Shown: piece after piece, positions 29,284 through 38,520 of the stretch | How the letters are laid out: each line of letters starts with the position of its first letter | Numbering within the stretch: the first letter of the stretch is position 1 | Source of the DNA: Ligilactobacillus pobuzihii E100301 = KCTC 13174 | GTDB lineage: Bacteria; Bacillota; Bacilli; Lactobacillales; Lactobacillaceae | Direction of reading: 5' to 3' | DNA length: 41,222 bases | NCBI RefSeq assembly: GCF_000349725.1 | Contig: NZ_KB714698.1 | Location: 88,243-129,464, forward strand | Position numbers and translations under genes: made by a program | Notes under the pieces: model-generated | What the model was told of the DNA's origin: nothing | The model's database searches: none | The model's input: the letters and a program-made list of their open reading frames with translations, nothing else

Positions 29284-30306
29284 TTATGCCTGTGGTTCGA
29301 AATATGAATCACCCGAAGATTTCTTTAAGCGATTCATGTAGGCAGCTCCTAGTCCTTTTTCTTCAAAAGAACAAGCTAAGATCCAGTTAACCTTTTGTTC
29401 ATTATCAAAATACCTTAATCCATCAAACAAACGATGGGTAGCAGAAGCCAAATCTCCACCCATATCATAGGTAACAACATTTTTGGGTATAGAAGTATTT
29501 AAAGTTTTCGTCAGCGCCATAACGCCGATCTTTTCATCTTGCTTACCAGCCCAGTCCAAAGCTTGCTGCCAGTCGTTAGGTGCAACGATCAAAACTTGAG
29601 CGGCTGGAGCATAATGTTTATATTTCATACCCGGTGCCTTAGGTGTTTCTTTTGCTCCAACTTTGTGCTGACTTGCATCAACTGAACAGCCAATTACCGC
29701 TTCAATTTGCTGTGGCGTGATCCCACCAGGTCGCAAAACTGCTGGTTTGGAAGTACTTAAATCAATAATCGTTGACTCGACACCAACTTTAGTTGGACCA
29801 TCATCAAGGATACCTGCAATTTTTCCTTCCATGTCATGAAAAACATGTTGAGCTGTGGTAGGGCTTGGCTTACCAGATGAATTAGCTGATGGACCCACGA
29901 TCGGAACTCCAGCCTCAGCGATCATCTTACGCGTCGTTTCATTTTCTGGCATTCTAAAAGCAGCAGTCGTTAAACCACCAGTAACAACTGAGGACAAAGA
30001 ACCAGTTTTAATTTTAAACACGATCGTCAATGGGCCTGGCCAAAATGTTCTGATTAATTCGCGCCCATATTCACCGTAATCTGCGATATAATCTGCAGCC
30101 ATTTCTGGAGAAGACACAGTAACTATCAAAGGATTATCAGAAGGGCGACCTTTAGCTAAATAAACCCGTTTGACCGCTTGTTCATTGGTAGCATCTGCCC
30201 CCAAGCCATAAACAGTTTCTGTTGGAAAAGCGACTAACTCGCCTAACTTGATTTCTTCAGCAGCCTGGCTCGTTTCTGCCGGAGAAAATATTTTTGTTAT
30301 CATCAT
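29284..30306 (-). CDS. ywlC: L-threonylcarbamoyladenylate synthase (Sua5/YwlC)
   Basis: Makes threonylcarbamoyl-AMP for the t6A37 modification of ANN-decoding tRNAs. 340 residues: an N-terminal YrdC domain (about 1-205) with the substrate motif AKGRPSDNPL (51-60) and PTETVYGLG, then a linker (APGMKYKHYAPAA) and the C-terminal Sua5 domain. That makes it the long, Sua5-type rather than the short TsaC-type. Starts with two ATG codons; AAAGGA is 12 bases before the first. It follows prmC after 17 bases on the same transcript. Confidence 0.95.
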   Translation of the reverse strand: MMITKIFSPAETSQAAEEIKLGELVAFPTETVYGLGADATNEQAVKRVYLAKGRPSDNPLIVTVSSPEMAADYIADYGEYGRELIRTFWPGPLTIVFKIKTGSLSSVVTGGLTTAAFRMPENETTRKMIAEAGVPIVGPSANSSGKPSPTTAQHVFHDMEGKIAGILDDGPTKVGVESTIIDLSTSKPAVLRPGGITPQQIEAVIGCSVDASQHKVGAKETPKAPGMKYKHYAPAAQVLIVAPNDWQQALDWAGKQDEKIGVMALTKTLNTSIPKNVVTYDMGGDLASATHRLFDGLRYFDNEQKVNWILACSFEEKGLGAAYMNRLKKSSGDSYFEPQA

Positions 30307-30323
30307 GAAATAATTTATCCTTT

Positions 30324-31169
30324 CTATTTAAAAATAACCCGTACCATTCGGTCATGTGCTGTAATATCGCGTTTTAGTGTCACTTCGGCTTGTGGAAAAG
30401 CCCGCTTAAACAAACCCACAACAGATTTTCCCTGCGTATAACCAATTTCCAAATATAATTTTGAATTAGCGTGAATATATTGTGGGATCTGTTCGGCAAT
30501 CTGACGATAAAAAGCCAAACCATTCTCCGCTGCAAACAAAGCACTCTGTGGCTCATGCAAAAGGACACTGCAATCCATATTCTTTTTTTCGTCCTGGCTA
30601 ATATATGGCGGATTGCTGATAATAATATCATAAGGACCATCATTTAATGGTTCTAAAAGATCACCTTGACGAAGTGTAACATTTAAGTTTAAATCACTTG
30701 CATTTCTATGGGCCACCTTTAAAGCTTCCTTCGAAATATCAGTCAAAGTCACATTCCAAGTTGACAATTCACTTTTGAGAGCTAAACCGATCGCACCCGT
30801 TCCTGTTCCAATATCAGCCACTTTTTTGCTGGTATTTTCATTACCCGATATCACCCAATCAACCAACTCTTCAGTTTCAGGACGAGGGATCAACGTTGCT
30901 TGAGTCACTGTCAACTTTAGACCGTAGAAATACGCGCTCCCCAATAAATACTGTGCGGGCCATCCTTGACAGTACAATTTGACATTATTTTGAAAATGTT
31001 CCCAGTTTTTTTGCGGCATCGGTTGTCTGAGATGCATTAAAAATTCAGTTGTCGAAAAACCCATCTCCCCATATAAAAGCATGTCGGCCGCCGAAGATTC
31101 CAAGCCTTGCTTTTCTATAAAAGAAAAAGCCCATTGCTGAGCTTCAAAAAATGTTTTATTACTATTCAT
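30324..31169 (-). CDS. prmC: Release-factor glutamine methyltransferase PrmC
   Basis: Methylates the GGQ glutamine of class I release factors. 281 residues: an N-terminal helical domain, then a Rossmann SAM-binding domain with DIGTGTG (119-125) and the glutamine-binding NPPY (186-189). It overlaps the end of prfA, its substrate gene, by 8 bases, so the two are translationally coupled. The linker segment [13 protein letters not shown] is conserved. Confidence 0.97.
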   Translation of the reverse strand: MNSNKTFFEAQQWAFSFIEKQGLESSAADMLLYGEMGFSTTEFLMHLRQPMPQKNWEHFQNNVKLYCQGWPAQYLLGSAYFYGLKLTVTQATLIPRPETEELVDWVISGNENTSKKVADIGTGTGAIGLALKSELSTWNVTLTDISKEALKVAHRNASDLNLNVTLRQGDLLEPLNDGPYDIIISNPPYISQDEKKNMDCSVLLHEPQSALFAAENGLAFYRQIAEQIPQYIHANSKLYLEIGYTQGKSVVGLFKRAFPQAEVTLKRDITAHDRMVRVIFK

Positions 31170-32247
31170 TTTCTAGGTTCTCCAAAGCTTTAGTTTGGTC
31201 ATACAAAATTAGTGCATCGATCACTTGGTCAAGTTCACCATTCATGATTCGATCTAATTTATTCAATGATAAACCTATTCGATGATCAGTGACCCGATTT
31301 TGTGGATAATTATATGTCCGAATCCGTTCAGAACGATCACCTGTACCGACCGCAGATTTTCTATTTTCGGCATATTCATTTTGCTCTTTGGAAGAATAGT
31401 AGTCATAAACACGTGCTTTCAAAATTTTCATTGCTTTTTCACGGTTTTGTTGCTGTGAACGTTGGTCTTGCATTGCAACTACGATTCCCGTTGGCAAGTG
31501 AGTCATCCGAACCGCAGAAGAAGTTTTATTAATGTGCTGTCCACCAGCACCAGATGAACGATAAACATCAACACGGATATCTTTTGGGTCGATTTCGATC
31601 TCAACGTCTTCTTCTTCAGGCATAACGACCACTGTCGCTGTAGAGGTATGCACACGTCCAGCTGATTCAGTTGAAGGCACACGCTGAACACGGTGTGCTC
31701 CACTTTCATATTTTAATTTGGAATATACCTTACTCCCATTGATCAGCAGGGCAATTTCCTTAAAACCACCGACTTCGGTGACGTTTTTGTCGATAACTTC
31801 AATCGACCAACCTTGTCTTTCAGCATATTTGCTATACATTTCAAACAAATCAGCTGCAAACAGACTAGCCTCATCTCCACCAGCAGCTCCTCTAATTTCC
31901 ATGATAATATTTTTACCATCGTTAGGATCTTTTGGTAATAATAAAAGCCTGATCTCTTCTGCAAGATTTGTACGTTCTTCTTTGGCCTCAGATAACTCGT
32001 CTTTGACCATTTCGTTCATTTCTTCGTCATCAAGGCCAGCACGCATCATTTCGTCATCATCTTCGATCGTTTTTTGAACTTTCTTCAATTGGCGAAATTT
32101 TTCAACTGTTTCACGTAAATCTGCCATTTCTTTAGATAAAGCAGTAAAACGTGGCGTATCAGCGATAACTTCTGGATCTGAAAGAAGCTCAGCTAATTCA
32201 GCGTAGCGATCTTCTAGCACTTGTAATCTTTCAAATAACTTATCCAT
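31162..32247 (-). CDS. prfA: Peptide chain release factor 1
   Basis: Terminates translation at UAA and UAG. 361 residues. The PxT tripeptide that recognises the stop codon is P191-S-T193 in [10 protein letters not shown], marking RF1 rather than RF2. The peptidyl-hydrolysis motif GGQ is at 235-237. Followed by overlapping prmC, which modifies it. It begins 20 bases after tdk, with a GGAGTTA ribosome site. Confidence 0.98.
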   Translation of the reverse strand: MDKLFERLQVLEDRYAELAELLSDPEVIADTPRFTALSKEMADLRETVEKFRQLKKVQKTIEDDDEMMRAGLDDEEMNEMVKDELSEAKEERTNLAEEIRLLLLPKDPNDGKNIIMEIRGAAGGDEASLFAADLFEMYSKYAERQGWSIEVIDKNVTEVGGFKEIALLINGSKVYSKLKYESGAHRVQRVPSTESAGRVHTSTATVVVMPEEEDVEIEIDPKDIRVDVYRSSGAGGQHINKTSSAVRMTHLPTGIVVAMQDQRSQQQNREKAMKILKARVYDYYSSKEQNEYAENRKSAVGTGDRSERIRTYNYPQNRVTDHRIGLSLNKLDRIMNGELDQVIDALILYDQTKALENLENE

Positions 32248-32267
32248 TAATAACTCCTTTACATTCC

Positions 32268-32843
32268 TTATTTTTCTTTGGGCGGGTCAAAATAATGTTT
32301 CCGACAGACCGGATAATATTGTTCATTCCCGCCAATCAATATCTGCTCCCCAGAATAAACTGGTGCTCCATTATTGAACCTTAAATTCATAATAGCTTTT
32401 TTATTGCAAAACCAGCAGATCGTTTTCATTTCTTCAATTTTATCTGCGTATAATAGCAAATATTTTGAACCTTCAAATAGCTCATTTTGGAAATCATTTT
32501 TCAAGCCGAAAGCCATCACTGGGATTTTTAATTGATCAACGATTTTTGTTAATTCAACAATATGGTGCTTCTTCAAAAATTGAGCTTCATCGATCAACAA
32601 ACAAGAAATATCCCCATATCCATCTTGAACTAACGAAAAAATATCAGTCTTATCAAAAACCGGCACAGCAGACCGCTTTAACCCTACTCGACTGGCAATA
32701 TAACCAACACCTTCACGGTTATCGATCCCGCTAGTACAAATCAGTACTTTTTTGTTTTGTTCCTCATAATTATGTGCGACTTTCAAAATCTCTATTGATT
32801 TGCCGCTGTTCATCGCTCCATAGCGAAAAAATAACTGTGCCAC
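32268..32843 (-). CDS. tdk: Thymidine kinase
   Basis: Thymidine salvage by ATP-dependent phosphorylation. 191 residues of the type II (TK1-like) family. P-loop GAMNSGKS (9-16), catalytic E86 in LIDEAQFL, and structural zinc ligands C143, C146, C180 and H183. The lasso region lies in the C-terminal half. GTG start with GGAGAT about 11 bases upstream. First gene of tdk-prfA-prmC-ywlC; divergent from murT. Confidence 0.96.
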   Translation of the reverse strand: MAQLFFRYGAMNSGKSIEILKVAHNYEEQNKKVLICTSGIDNREGVGYIASRVGLKRSAVPVFDKTDIFSLVQDGYGDISCLLIDEAQFLKKHHIVELTKIVDQLKIPVMAFGLKNDFQNELFEGSKYLLLYADKIEEMKTICWFCNKKAIMNLRFNNGAPVYSGEQILIGGNEQYYPVCRKHYFDPPKEK

Positions 32844-32876
32844 CCTACTTCATCTCCAAAAAAAACTTCATTCCTT

Positions 32877-32905
32877 AGTATATATGATTTTCACATAAAT
32901 TTCAT
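32877..32905 (-). promoter_or_regulatory. Promoter of the tdk-prfA-prmC-ywlC group
   Basis: ATGAAA (-35), 17 bases, TATACT (-10) on the minus strand; predicted start near 32870. Confidence 0.5.
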
Positions 32906-33027
32906 CTTTCTATTTTAAAATCAACGTAATATTTTAATTTACGCACTATACAAAAATATACAAATTTTTTGGGGTACAAATTTTTTGCACCTTAAAAAAG
33001 CAAAAGCTCACATTTACCCGACTAATT

Positions 33028-33044
33028 TATGGTAAGATACCATA
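33028..33044 (+). promoter_or_regulatory. Palindrome over the murT-gatD promoter
   Basis: TATGGTA-AGA-TACCATA is a perfect 7-3-7 palindrome. Inside it, TGG-TAAGAT (33030-33038) reads as an extended -10 element for murT, with the start 57 bases upstream of the ATG. The spacer to tdk (32844-33101) has no gene. The palindrome could be a repressor site; the protein is unknown. Confidence 0.5.
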
Positions 33045-33101
33045 TGATAACTTATAAAATTAAGTTTAAGCTACATTATTTTGGAAGTGGAGGAAACATA
33101 A

Positions 33102-34451
33102 ATGACGCTGAAAAGCTCGTTAGCAATTGCAGCCGGTAAATCATCCTACTGGTTCTTACACAACTTTATGCATGGAGGAACTTCTTTACCTGGCAAAATA
33201 ACACTTTCAATCGATCCAGATGTTTTGCAAGATCTTGCTAAAAATTATGAGATCGTAATTATCACTGGTACGAATGGGAAAACTTTAACGACTGCATTAA
33301 CAGTTAAAGTTCTGGAAGCTAAATATGGTGCTGTTTTAACTAATCCTAGCGGTTCAAATATGAAGCAAGGAATCGTGACTGCCTTTTTAACTAATAAAAA
33401 AGGTAAAAATAATAAAAAAATCGCAGTCTTAGAAACAGATGAAGCCAATGTGCCGATCATTTCCGAATACATTGAACCTGTTGCCTTTGTCTTAACTAAC
33501 CTATTCCGTGATCAAATGGATCGTTATGGTGAGATCTATACCACTTACGATAAGATCTTAAAAGGAATTAAAATGCATCCTAATGCAACAGTGATCGCCA
33601 ACGGAGATGCACCGATCTTTAATAGTAAAAAGTTGCCTAATACGACGATTTATTATGGATTTAATCAACAAGCTGATGAAGAACAAATGGCACCAGCCAA
33701 TACAGATGGTTTGTTGTGCCCTAAATGTCAACAGATCTTACATTTCAAAAATCGGATTTATAGTAATTTGGGTAAATATTACTGCCCTAACTGCGGATTC
33801 CAACGTCCAGAATTACAGTATCAAGTTGATCAATTACTTGAACAAACACCACAGTCATCAATTTTTAAAATTGATGGCCATCAGATCACGATCCACATTG
33901 GTGGGACGTACAATATTTATAATGCCTTGGCTGCCTACACTATTGGCTCTTTCTTAAATGTGGAGCCAGAAACTGCTGTTAATGCACTCAGTGATCCAGA
34001 TAGTAAAGTCTTTGGACGCCAAGAAGTGATCAACGTTGATGGCAAAGAAGTCACTTTGATCTTAGTAAAAAATCCAGTCGGTTTAGACCAAGTCTTACAA
34101 ATGATCAAGAGTGACCAAGAGCCATTTTCTTTAGCAATTTTATTAAATGCCAACTACGCCGATGGTATCGATACAAGTTGGATCTGGGATGGGCGTTTCG
34201 AAGATTTGCCCTTTGACAAAATACCAGCGATCTTAACTGGGGGCGAAAGGTACAGAGACATTACTTTTAGGCTACGTGTAGCCGGTGTACCAGAAGAAAA
34301 TTTTGAACAAAAAAAAGATTTAGAAAAAGTACTAGAAAAAATTAAGGGCATGCCGACAAAACACGTCTACGTCTTAGCTACTTATACGGCTGTTTTGCAA
34401 TTGCGGAAAATGTTAGCACAGCAAGGTTATATTGAAGGAGGAATGGATTAA
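33102..34451 (+). CDS. murT: Lipid II isoglutaminyl synthase, Mur-ligase subunit MurT
   Basis: With GatD amidates the D-glutamate of lipid II to D-isoglutamine. 449 residues. Mur-ligase P-loop GTNGKT (56-61), a four-cysteine zinc ribbon inserted in the central domain (C206, C209, C228, C231), and a C-terminal DUF1727 domain with ANYADGIDTSWIWD, whose acidic residues complete the GatD active site. GGAGG is about 8 bases before the ATG. Its stop overlaps the gatD start by one base (TAATG). Cytoplasmic complex acting on membrane-bound lipid II. Confidence 0.97.
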   Translation: MTLKSSLAIAAGKSSYWFLHNFMHGGTSLPGKITLSIDPDVLQDLAKNYEIVIITGTNGKTLTTALTVKVLEAKYGAVLTNPSGSNMKQGIVTAFLTNKKGKNNKKIAVLETDEANVPIISEYIEPVAFVLTNLFRDQMDRYGEIYTTYDKILKGIKMHPNATVIANGDAPIFNSKKLPNTTIYYGFNQQADEEQMAPANTDGLLCPKCQQILHFKNRIYSNLGKYYCPNCGFQRPELQYQVDQLLEQTPQSSIFKIDGHQITIHIGGTYNIYNALAAYTIGSFLNVEPETAVNALSDPDSKVFGRQEVINVDGKEVTLILVKNPVGLDQVLQMIKSDQEPFSLAILLNANYADGIDTSWIWDGRFEDLPFDKIPAILTGGERYRDITFRLRVAGVPEENFEQKKDLEKVLEKIKGMPTKHVYVLATYTAVLQLRKMLAQQGYIEGGMD

Positions 34452-35155
34452 TGAAATATTCATTAAAGCTTGCCCACCTTTATGGTGATCTCTTAAATAC
34501 GTATGGCGATATCGGTAACATTTTAACGTTGAACTACTATGCAAAGCAAATGGACGTACAACTTGAAGTCGACGTCATTTCGTTAAATACTCCTTTTAAA
34601 GCCAATGAATATGACATGTTCTTTTTCGGTGGTGGACAAGACTATGAACAAATGATCGTTTCTAAAGACATCCAAAATAAAAAACAAGAACTATCTGATT
34701 TTATCGAAGATGGCGGCCCCGGCTTAGCAATTTGTGGGGGATATCAATTACTGGGTAAATATTATATTGGTGCCGACGGTCAAAAAATTTCTGGCATTTC
34801 GGCTTTACCGCACTATACTGATAGCCAAGATAACAATCGTTTCATTGGAGATATTACCATCAAAAATGAGCAGTCTGGTGACACTTATCATGGTTTTGAA
34901 AATCATAACGGAGTCACTTATCTTGGTGAAAATGAAAAAGCACTTGGAACCGTCATTAACGGGCACGGTAATAATGGCGAAGACGGTGGCGAAGGTGCAA
35001 TTTACAACAACGTTTTCTGTTCATACTTTCATGGGCCGATCTTAGCCAGAAATGGTGAATTAGCAAAAAAAATGTTACTGATTGCCTTAGAGCGAAAGTA
35101 TCCAAAAGCAAACTTATCACAACAAAAATCTCTAGAAATTAAACCAACTTATTAA
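34451..35155 (+). CDS. gatD: Lipid II isoglutaminyl synthase, glutaminase subunit GatD
   Basis: Class I glutamine amidotransferase that supplies ammonia to MurT. 234 residues. The nucleophile is C95 in AICGGYQLLG and the catalytic histidine is H194 in YFHGPI. As in the GatD family the third catalytic residue is expected from MurT rather than in cis. GGAGG lies inside the murT end, 11 bases upstream, and the one-base overlap implies equal production of both subunits. Confidence 0.97.
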   Translation: MKYSLKLAHLYGDLLNTYGDIGNILTLNYYAKQMDVQLEVDVISLNTPFKANEYDMFFFGGGQDYEQMIVSKDIQNKKQELSDFIEDGGPGLAICGGYQLLGKYYIGADGQKISGISALPHYTDSQDNNRFIGDITIKNEQSGDTYHGFENHNGVTYLGENEKALGTVINGHGNNGEDGGEGAIYNNVFCSYFHGPILARNGELAKKMLLIALERKYPKANLSQQKSLEIKPTY

Positions 35156-35158
35156 TCT

Positions 35159-35195
35159 AAAAACGGAGATCAGCTAATTGCTGGTCTCCGTTTTT
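35159..35195 (+). terminator. Terminator of murT-gatD
   Basis: A 16-bp stem, AAAAACGGAGATCAGC with GCTGGTCTCCGTTTTT (one wobble), around a TAATT loop, with a T-rich 3' arm. Confidence 0.92.
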
Positions 35196-35285
35196 AATTG
35201 GGACAACTAAACGTAAGTCTCGCAAAGGAACATCTGGTTGTACTGAAAATCTCATCTATCCTAGTCTTCTCTTATCATGTATTAC

Positions 35286-35334
35286 AAAAACGATCCCAGT
35301 ACTTACCCAATTTCTTGAATACTCATGGAATCGC
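35286..35334 (-). terminator. Terminator of manA
   Basis: The minus-strand stem CGATTCCA/TGGGATCG (one wobble) with a 27-base loop is followed by TTTTTG. The long loop lowers confidence. Confidence 0.6.
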
Positions 35335-35359
35335 TTTTTAATTTCTTTTATTTTTTACT

Positions 35360-36325
35360 TTAGGCCTCTTGTCCTGGTTCAGATACAATAATGGTCAAAT
35401 CACCATCTAATTGCCAATTCTTGATCTGATATGGCAAAATAAAATGAACTCCCTTTTTAATTGAATATTCTTGACCATCAACAGTTAATTTTCCTTGACC
35501 GTCAAGTACTGAAACCAATGTATAGGGAGCTTTTTCTCTAGAAAATTGGGCTATACCACCAGACAATTGCCACTTATATACGGCAAAAAAATTTGTAGCA
35601 ACAAATCGCGTGACATTTGCATCGCCAACCTGATAATCTTGACGATTTAGCTTTGGGTCTTCAAATGGGACATTAGTACAATCGATCGATTGCTTAAGGT
35701 GCAATTCACGTTTCTGACCTGTTTTTTGATCAACACGATCAAAATCATACAAACGGTATGTTGTATCACTACTTTGTTGCGTTTCTAATACCATAATGCC
35801 TTTACCAATTGCATGGATCGTTCCACTAGGAACATATAAGAAATCACCTGGTTTGACAGGAACATGTCTAAACAATTCGTCCCACTGCTGATTTTCGATC
35901 ATCTGAGACAGTTCTTTTTTGGTCTGTGCATGATGTCCATAAATCATTTCTGCACCAGGTTTCGCAGCTAATACATACCAACACTCAGTTTTTCCTAATT
36001 CTCCTTCATGTTCTTTGGCATATGCATCGTCTGGATGAACCTGAACGGAAAGATCATCCCGAGCATCTAAGATTTTAGTCAATAATGGAAAAACATCACC
36101 TTGAGCATTGCCAAATAACTCGCGGTGTTCATCCCATAATTCAGTTACTGTTTTACCCTGGTATGGCCCATTAATAACTGTAGCAGGACCATGAGAATGT
36201 CCAGAAATGGCCCAACATTCTCCAGTATGGTCACTCGGAATGTCATAACCATATTCACTGGCTAATCGCGAGCCACCCCAAATTTTTTCTCGGAAATACG
36301 GTTGTAAAAACAATGGTTCAGTCAA
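35360..36325 (-). CDS. manA: Mannose-6-phosphate isomerase, class I
   Basis: Interconverts mannose-6-P and fructose-6-P, linking mannose and fructose metabolism. 321 residues, the short Bacillus-type cupin. Zinc ligands H97 (VQVHPDD), E115 (TECWYVL) and H171 (GTIHAIG) are present. TTG start with AAGGAG 9 bases upstream. Monocistronic: terminators on both sides. No PTS genes are adjacent. Confidence 0.95.
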   Translation of the reverse strand: MTEPLFLQPYFREKIWGGSRLASEYGYDIPSDHTGECWAISGHSHGPATVINGPYQGKTVTELWDEHRELFGNAQGDVFPLLTKILDARDDLSVQVHPDDAYAKEHEGELGKTECWYVLAAKPGAEMIYGHHAQTKKELSQMIENQQWDELFRHVPVKPGDFLYVPSGTIHAIGKGIMVLETQQSSDTTYRLYDFDRVDQKTGQKRELHLKQSIDCTNVPFEDPKLNRQDYQVGDANVTRFVATNFFAVYKWQLSGGIAQFSREKAPYTLVSVLDGQGKLTVDGQEYSIKKGVHFILPYQIKNWQLDGDLTIIVSEPGQEA

Positions 36326-36429
36326 ATTGATCCGCTCCTTTTTTATGTCATCTATATTTTAACCGTTTGTGAAAGTTTTGACAACTTTATTTAAAATTAC
36401 TACCCTTATAAACTTAAATTCCACTATAA

Positions 36430-36462
36430 ATAAAAACAGCTAGTCCCTTTTGACCCTAGCTG
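36430..36462 (-). terminator. Terminator of the hydrolase/phosphatase group
   Basis: The minus strand forms CAGCTAG/CTAGCTG (7 bp) followed by TTTTTATTT, right after the hydrolase stop. Confidence 0.85.
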
Positions 36463-36470
36463 CTCCTGTA

Positions 36471-37472
36471 TTATTTTTCTATAAGATAAGACTGAACTAT
36501 CTGCTCTCTTGCACGTAAATATTCAGCATTTTGCTGGCGGGGATGAACTCGATTAGTCAAAACGATCAATGCATCTTGTTTTTGCCTGTCTAACAAAATA
36601 AAAGTTCCTGTATAACCAGTATGATACAAACATAATCGACCATCAGGTGCATCGCGCAAATCAAAACCTAACGAACGATGCCCTGTTCTAGAAGGTGTAT
36701 GATCAGCAAACAACGATTCGACCATCGTAGTCGATAAAATCGGCATTTTACCAAATTGTCCTAACATCCATTGCGCATATTTGATCAAATCATTTAAAGT
36801 CATAAACAAACCGGCTGAAGCACAGTGTTTCCCCAAAACAAACGCCTTAGGATCATGCACTTTACCTTGGATCAATCCTCTGATCGAATCCACTGTAGTC
36901 GGCACGCAATATTTTCCATCTGGTACAAAACCACTTTCATTTAGTTGTAATGGTTGCAAAATTTCATTTTCAAAAACGGTCTGAACGGGCAAATGATATA
37001 TTTTCTCAATGATCTGACCTAATAAGATCATTCCAATATCAGTATAGATCACCTTTTGTCCGATCCAATCACCAACGTACATCTGTTCATAAATCGCTGA
37101 TAACAATTCGCCAGCATTCAACTGGTCACGATTTTCAATATATCCTGTTATGGCTGAAGTATGGGTCAATAAATGTCTAACAGTTACACGTGGATCGTTA
37201 AACCGCGGCAATAATTCTGTGATCGGTTGATCAAGTGCTAACTTTTGTTCTTCTACTAACTTTAAGATCATCGGTGTTGTACAAACTATCTTAGTCAGTG
37301 ACGCTACATCGTAAAGCAAGCCTGCTGTTAATTTTTGATGCATTGGAAATGTTTGTTTCTCACCAAAAACTTCTGCTTGCAATTGTCCTCGATGAAGCAT
37401 CGCATATGAAACACCAGGAACAATATGCTTATCAGCCAGATCATGTAGCAAACGAGTTGTCATAGGATTCAA
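36471..37472 (-). CDS. Serine hydrolase of the beta-lactamase/PBP4* family
   Basis: 333 residues, class C beta-lactamase fold. Motif 1 is SLTK (S58, K61), motif 2 is YTD in VIYTDIGMIL (in place of YxN) and motif 3 is HTG in LYHTGYTGT. No signal peptide or membrane helix is visible, so it is predicted cytoplasmic, which argues against a secreted resistance enzyme; esterase or D-peptidase activity is more likely. TTG start at 37472, with AAGTG 6 bases upstream; ATG 37463 is a possible alternative. Lies 4 bases after the phosphatase gene, so co-transcribed. Confidence 0.88.
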   Translation of the reverse strand: MNPMTTRLLHDLADKHIVPGVSYAMLHRGQLQAEVFGEKQTFPMHQKLTAGLLYDVASLTKIVCTTPMILKLVEEQKLALDQPITELLPRFNDPRVTVRHLLTHTSAITGYIENRDQLNAGELLSAIYEQMYVGDWIGQKVIYTDIGMILLGQIIEKIYHLPVQTVFENEILQPLQLNESGFVPDGKYCVPTTVDSIRGLIQGKVHDPKAFVLGKHCASAGLFMTLNDLIKYAQWMLGQFGKMPILSTTMVESLFADHTPSRTGHRSLGFDLRDAPDGRLCLYHTGYTGTFILLDRQKQDALIVLTNRVHPRQQNAEYLRAREQIVQSYLIEK

Positions 37473-37476
37473 AAAA

Positions 37477-38139
37477 TCACTTCTTTTTACCAGAAAAATT
37501 CTTACTTCGAATCACAAATTTTCCATCAAAATAGTCGATCCGCACCACATTAGTATTTTTAACTAGAGTTAATGGAACTTTACCATCTAAGCTTTCGATA
37601 AAGGACGACAAGATCAACCCATGGGTAATGATCAAAATATCATGCTCTCCTTTATCATAAACGCGGCCAATTGATTCTAAAGTGTGTTTCATCCGCTCAC
37701 TAAGGTCTTCACTTGATTCCAATGGAATATTATTAGCCATTCGATTAAATAAGTCGACCAAACCATTCGCATGTTTTTTCCCAAAAGCAGTCCGAATAAT
37801 TTGGAATGGACCTAAAGCACGCATTGCATTCGGAATCAAAGTCCGTTTACGTGCCTCTTCATACTGTCCAAAATCAAATTCTTTAAGATCGCTAAGAAAC
37901 AATCTTGGCGGGTCAGGAAAATTGTTCATTTGAATGATATTGTCCGCTGTTTCCTGCGTGCGTTTTAAATTACTAGCAAAAACTGCACTAAAATTTATAT
38001 CTGCCATACGACGTCCCAATTTTCTAGCATCCATGATCCCGCGTACAGTCAAAGCTGAATCAGTTGCCCCCTGCAAACGAGCCAGTCTATTAACTTTAGT
38101 TTGACCATGGCGTACTAAATAAAAATGTACTATTCCCAT
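37477..38139 (-). CDS. Histidine phosphatase family protein
   Basis: 220 residues of the phosphoglycerate mutase-like superfamily. The phosphohistidine motif is LVRHGQT (R10, H11) and the second histidine is in ILIITHG. A substrate cannot be assigned; many such genes are labelled phosphoglycerate mutase but are broad phosphatases. The basic C-terminus ends FSGKKK. A GAGG stretch precedes the ATG. It lies between a small unknown gene (24 bases upstream) and the serine hydrolase. Confidence 0.9.
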   Translation of the reverse strand: MGIVHFYLVRHGQTKVNRLARLQGATDSALTVRGIMDARKLGRRMADINFSAVFASNLKRTQETADNIIQMNNFPDPPRLFLSDLKEFDFGQYEEARKRTLIPNAMRALGPFQIIRTAFGKKHANGLVDLFNRMANNIPLESSEDLSERMKHTLESIGRVYDKGEHDILIITHGLILSSFIESLDGKVPLTLVKNTNVVRIDYFDGKFVIRSKNFSGKKK

Positions 38140-38163
38140 TTTTCCTCTTATCCTAATTATTAC

Positions 38164-38430
38164 TTAATCATCCAAGTCTTCTTCAATATCTAACCCATAA
38201 ATTTTGCTAACTGGTTTATCTTCATCCGCTGGGGTTACAACTACCACAGCAACTGCTCCTTTGCTTGAAACGTAACCTGCAAACGAAACAACTTCTTCTA
38301 CCAAATATGCATTTGCATCAGTATTATAGATATATTGCCCGGCAACTGGCATGCTTTCAAAGTATGTCTTGTTCATCCGATAATAATCGTTATGTTGCAC
38401 ATCATGCATAACTAAAATTACTCTCAGCAT
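38164..38430 (-). CDS. Conserved small protein, function unknown
   Basis: 88 residues: a beta-rich body with two Tyr-rich segments (HNDYYRMNKTYF, AGQYIYNTDANAYLV), a hydrophobic strand GAVAVVVVTPAD and an acidic end GLDIEEDLDD. No membrane helix, no metal motif. I do not recognise a family. GAGGGAT lies 6 bases before the ATG, so it is very likely translated. It lies 90 bases after the glnQ-type gene with no clear terminator between, and 24 bases before the phosphatase gene; a shared transcript is likely. Confidence 0.75.
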   Translation of the reverse strand: MLRVILVMHDVQHNDYYRMNKTYFESMPVAGQYIYNTDANAYLVEEVVSFAGYVSSKGAVAVVVVTPADEDKPVSKIYGLDIEEDLDD

Positions 38431-38520
38431 TAAATATCCCTCACTTTTAAACTATATCTATATCGTAATATAAGACTTTGCTTGTTTATTTAAAAACCTT
38501 TTACTTAATCAAATAACAAT

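Noticed and set aside
35198-35245. TGGGACA...AAGTCTCGC...GGAACATCTGG as a third, decayed copy of the dispersed repeat
   Set aside because: Only short scattered matches and no hairpin; not enough to separate from chance.
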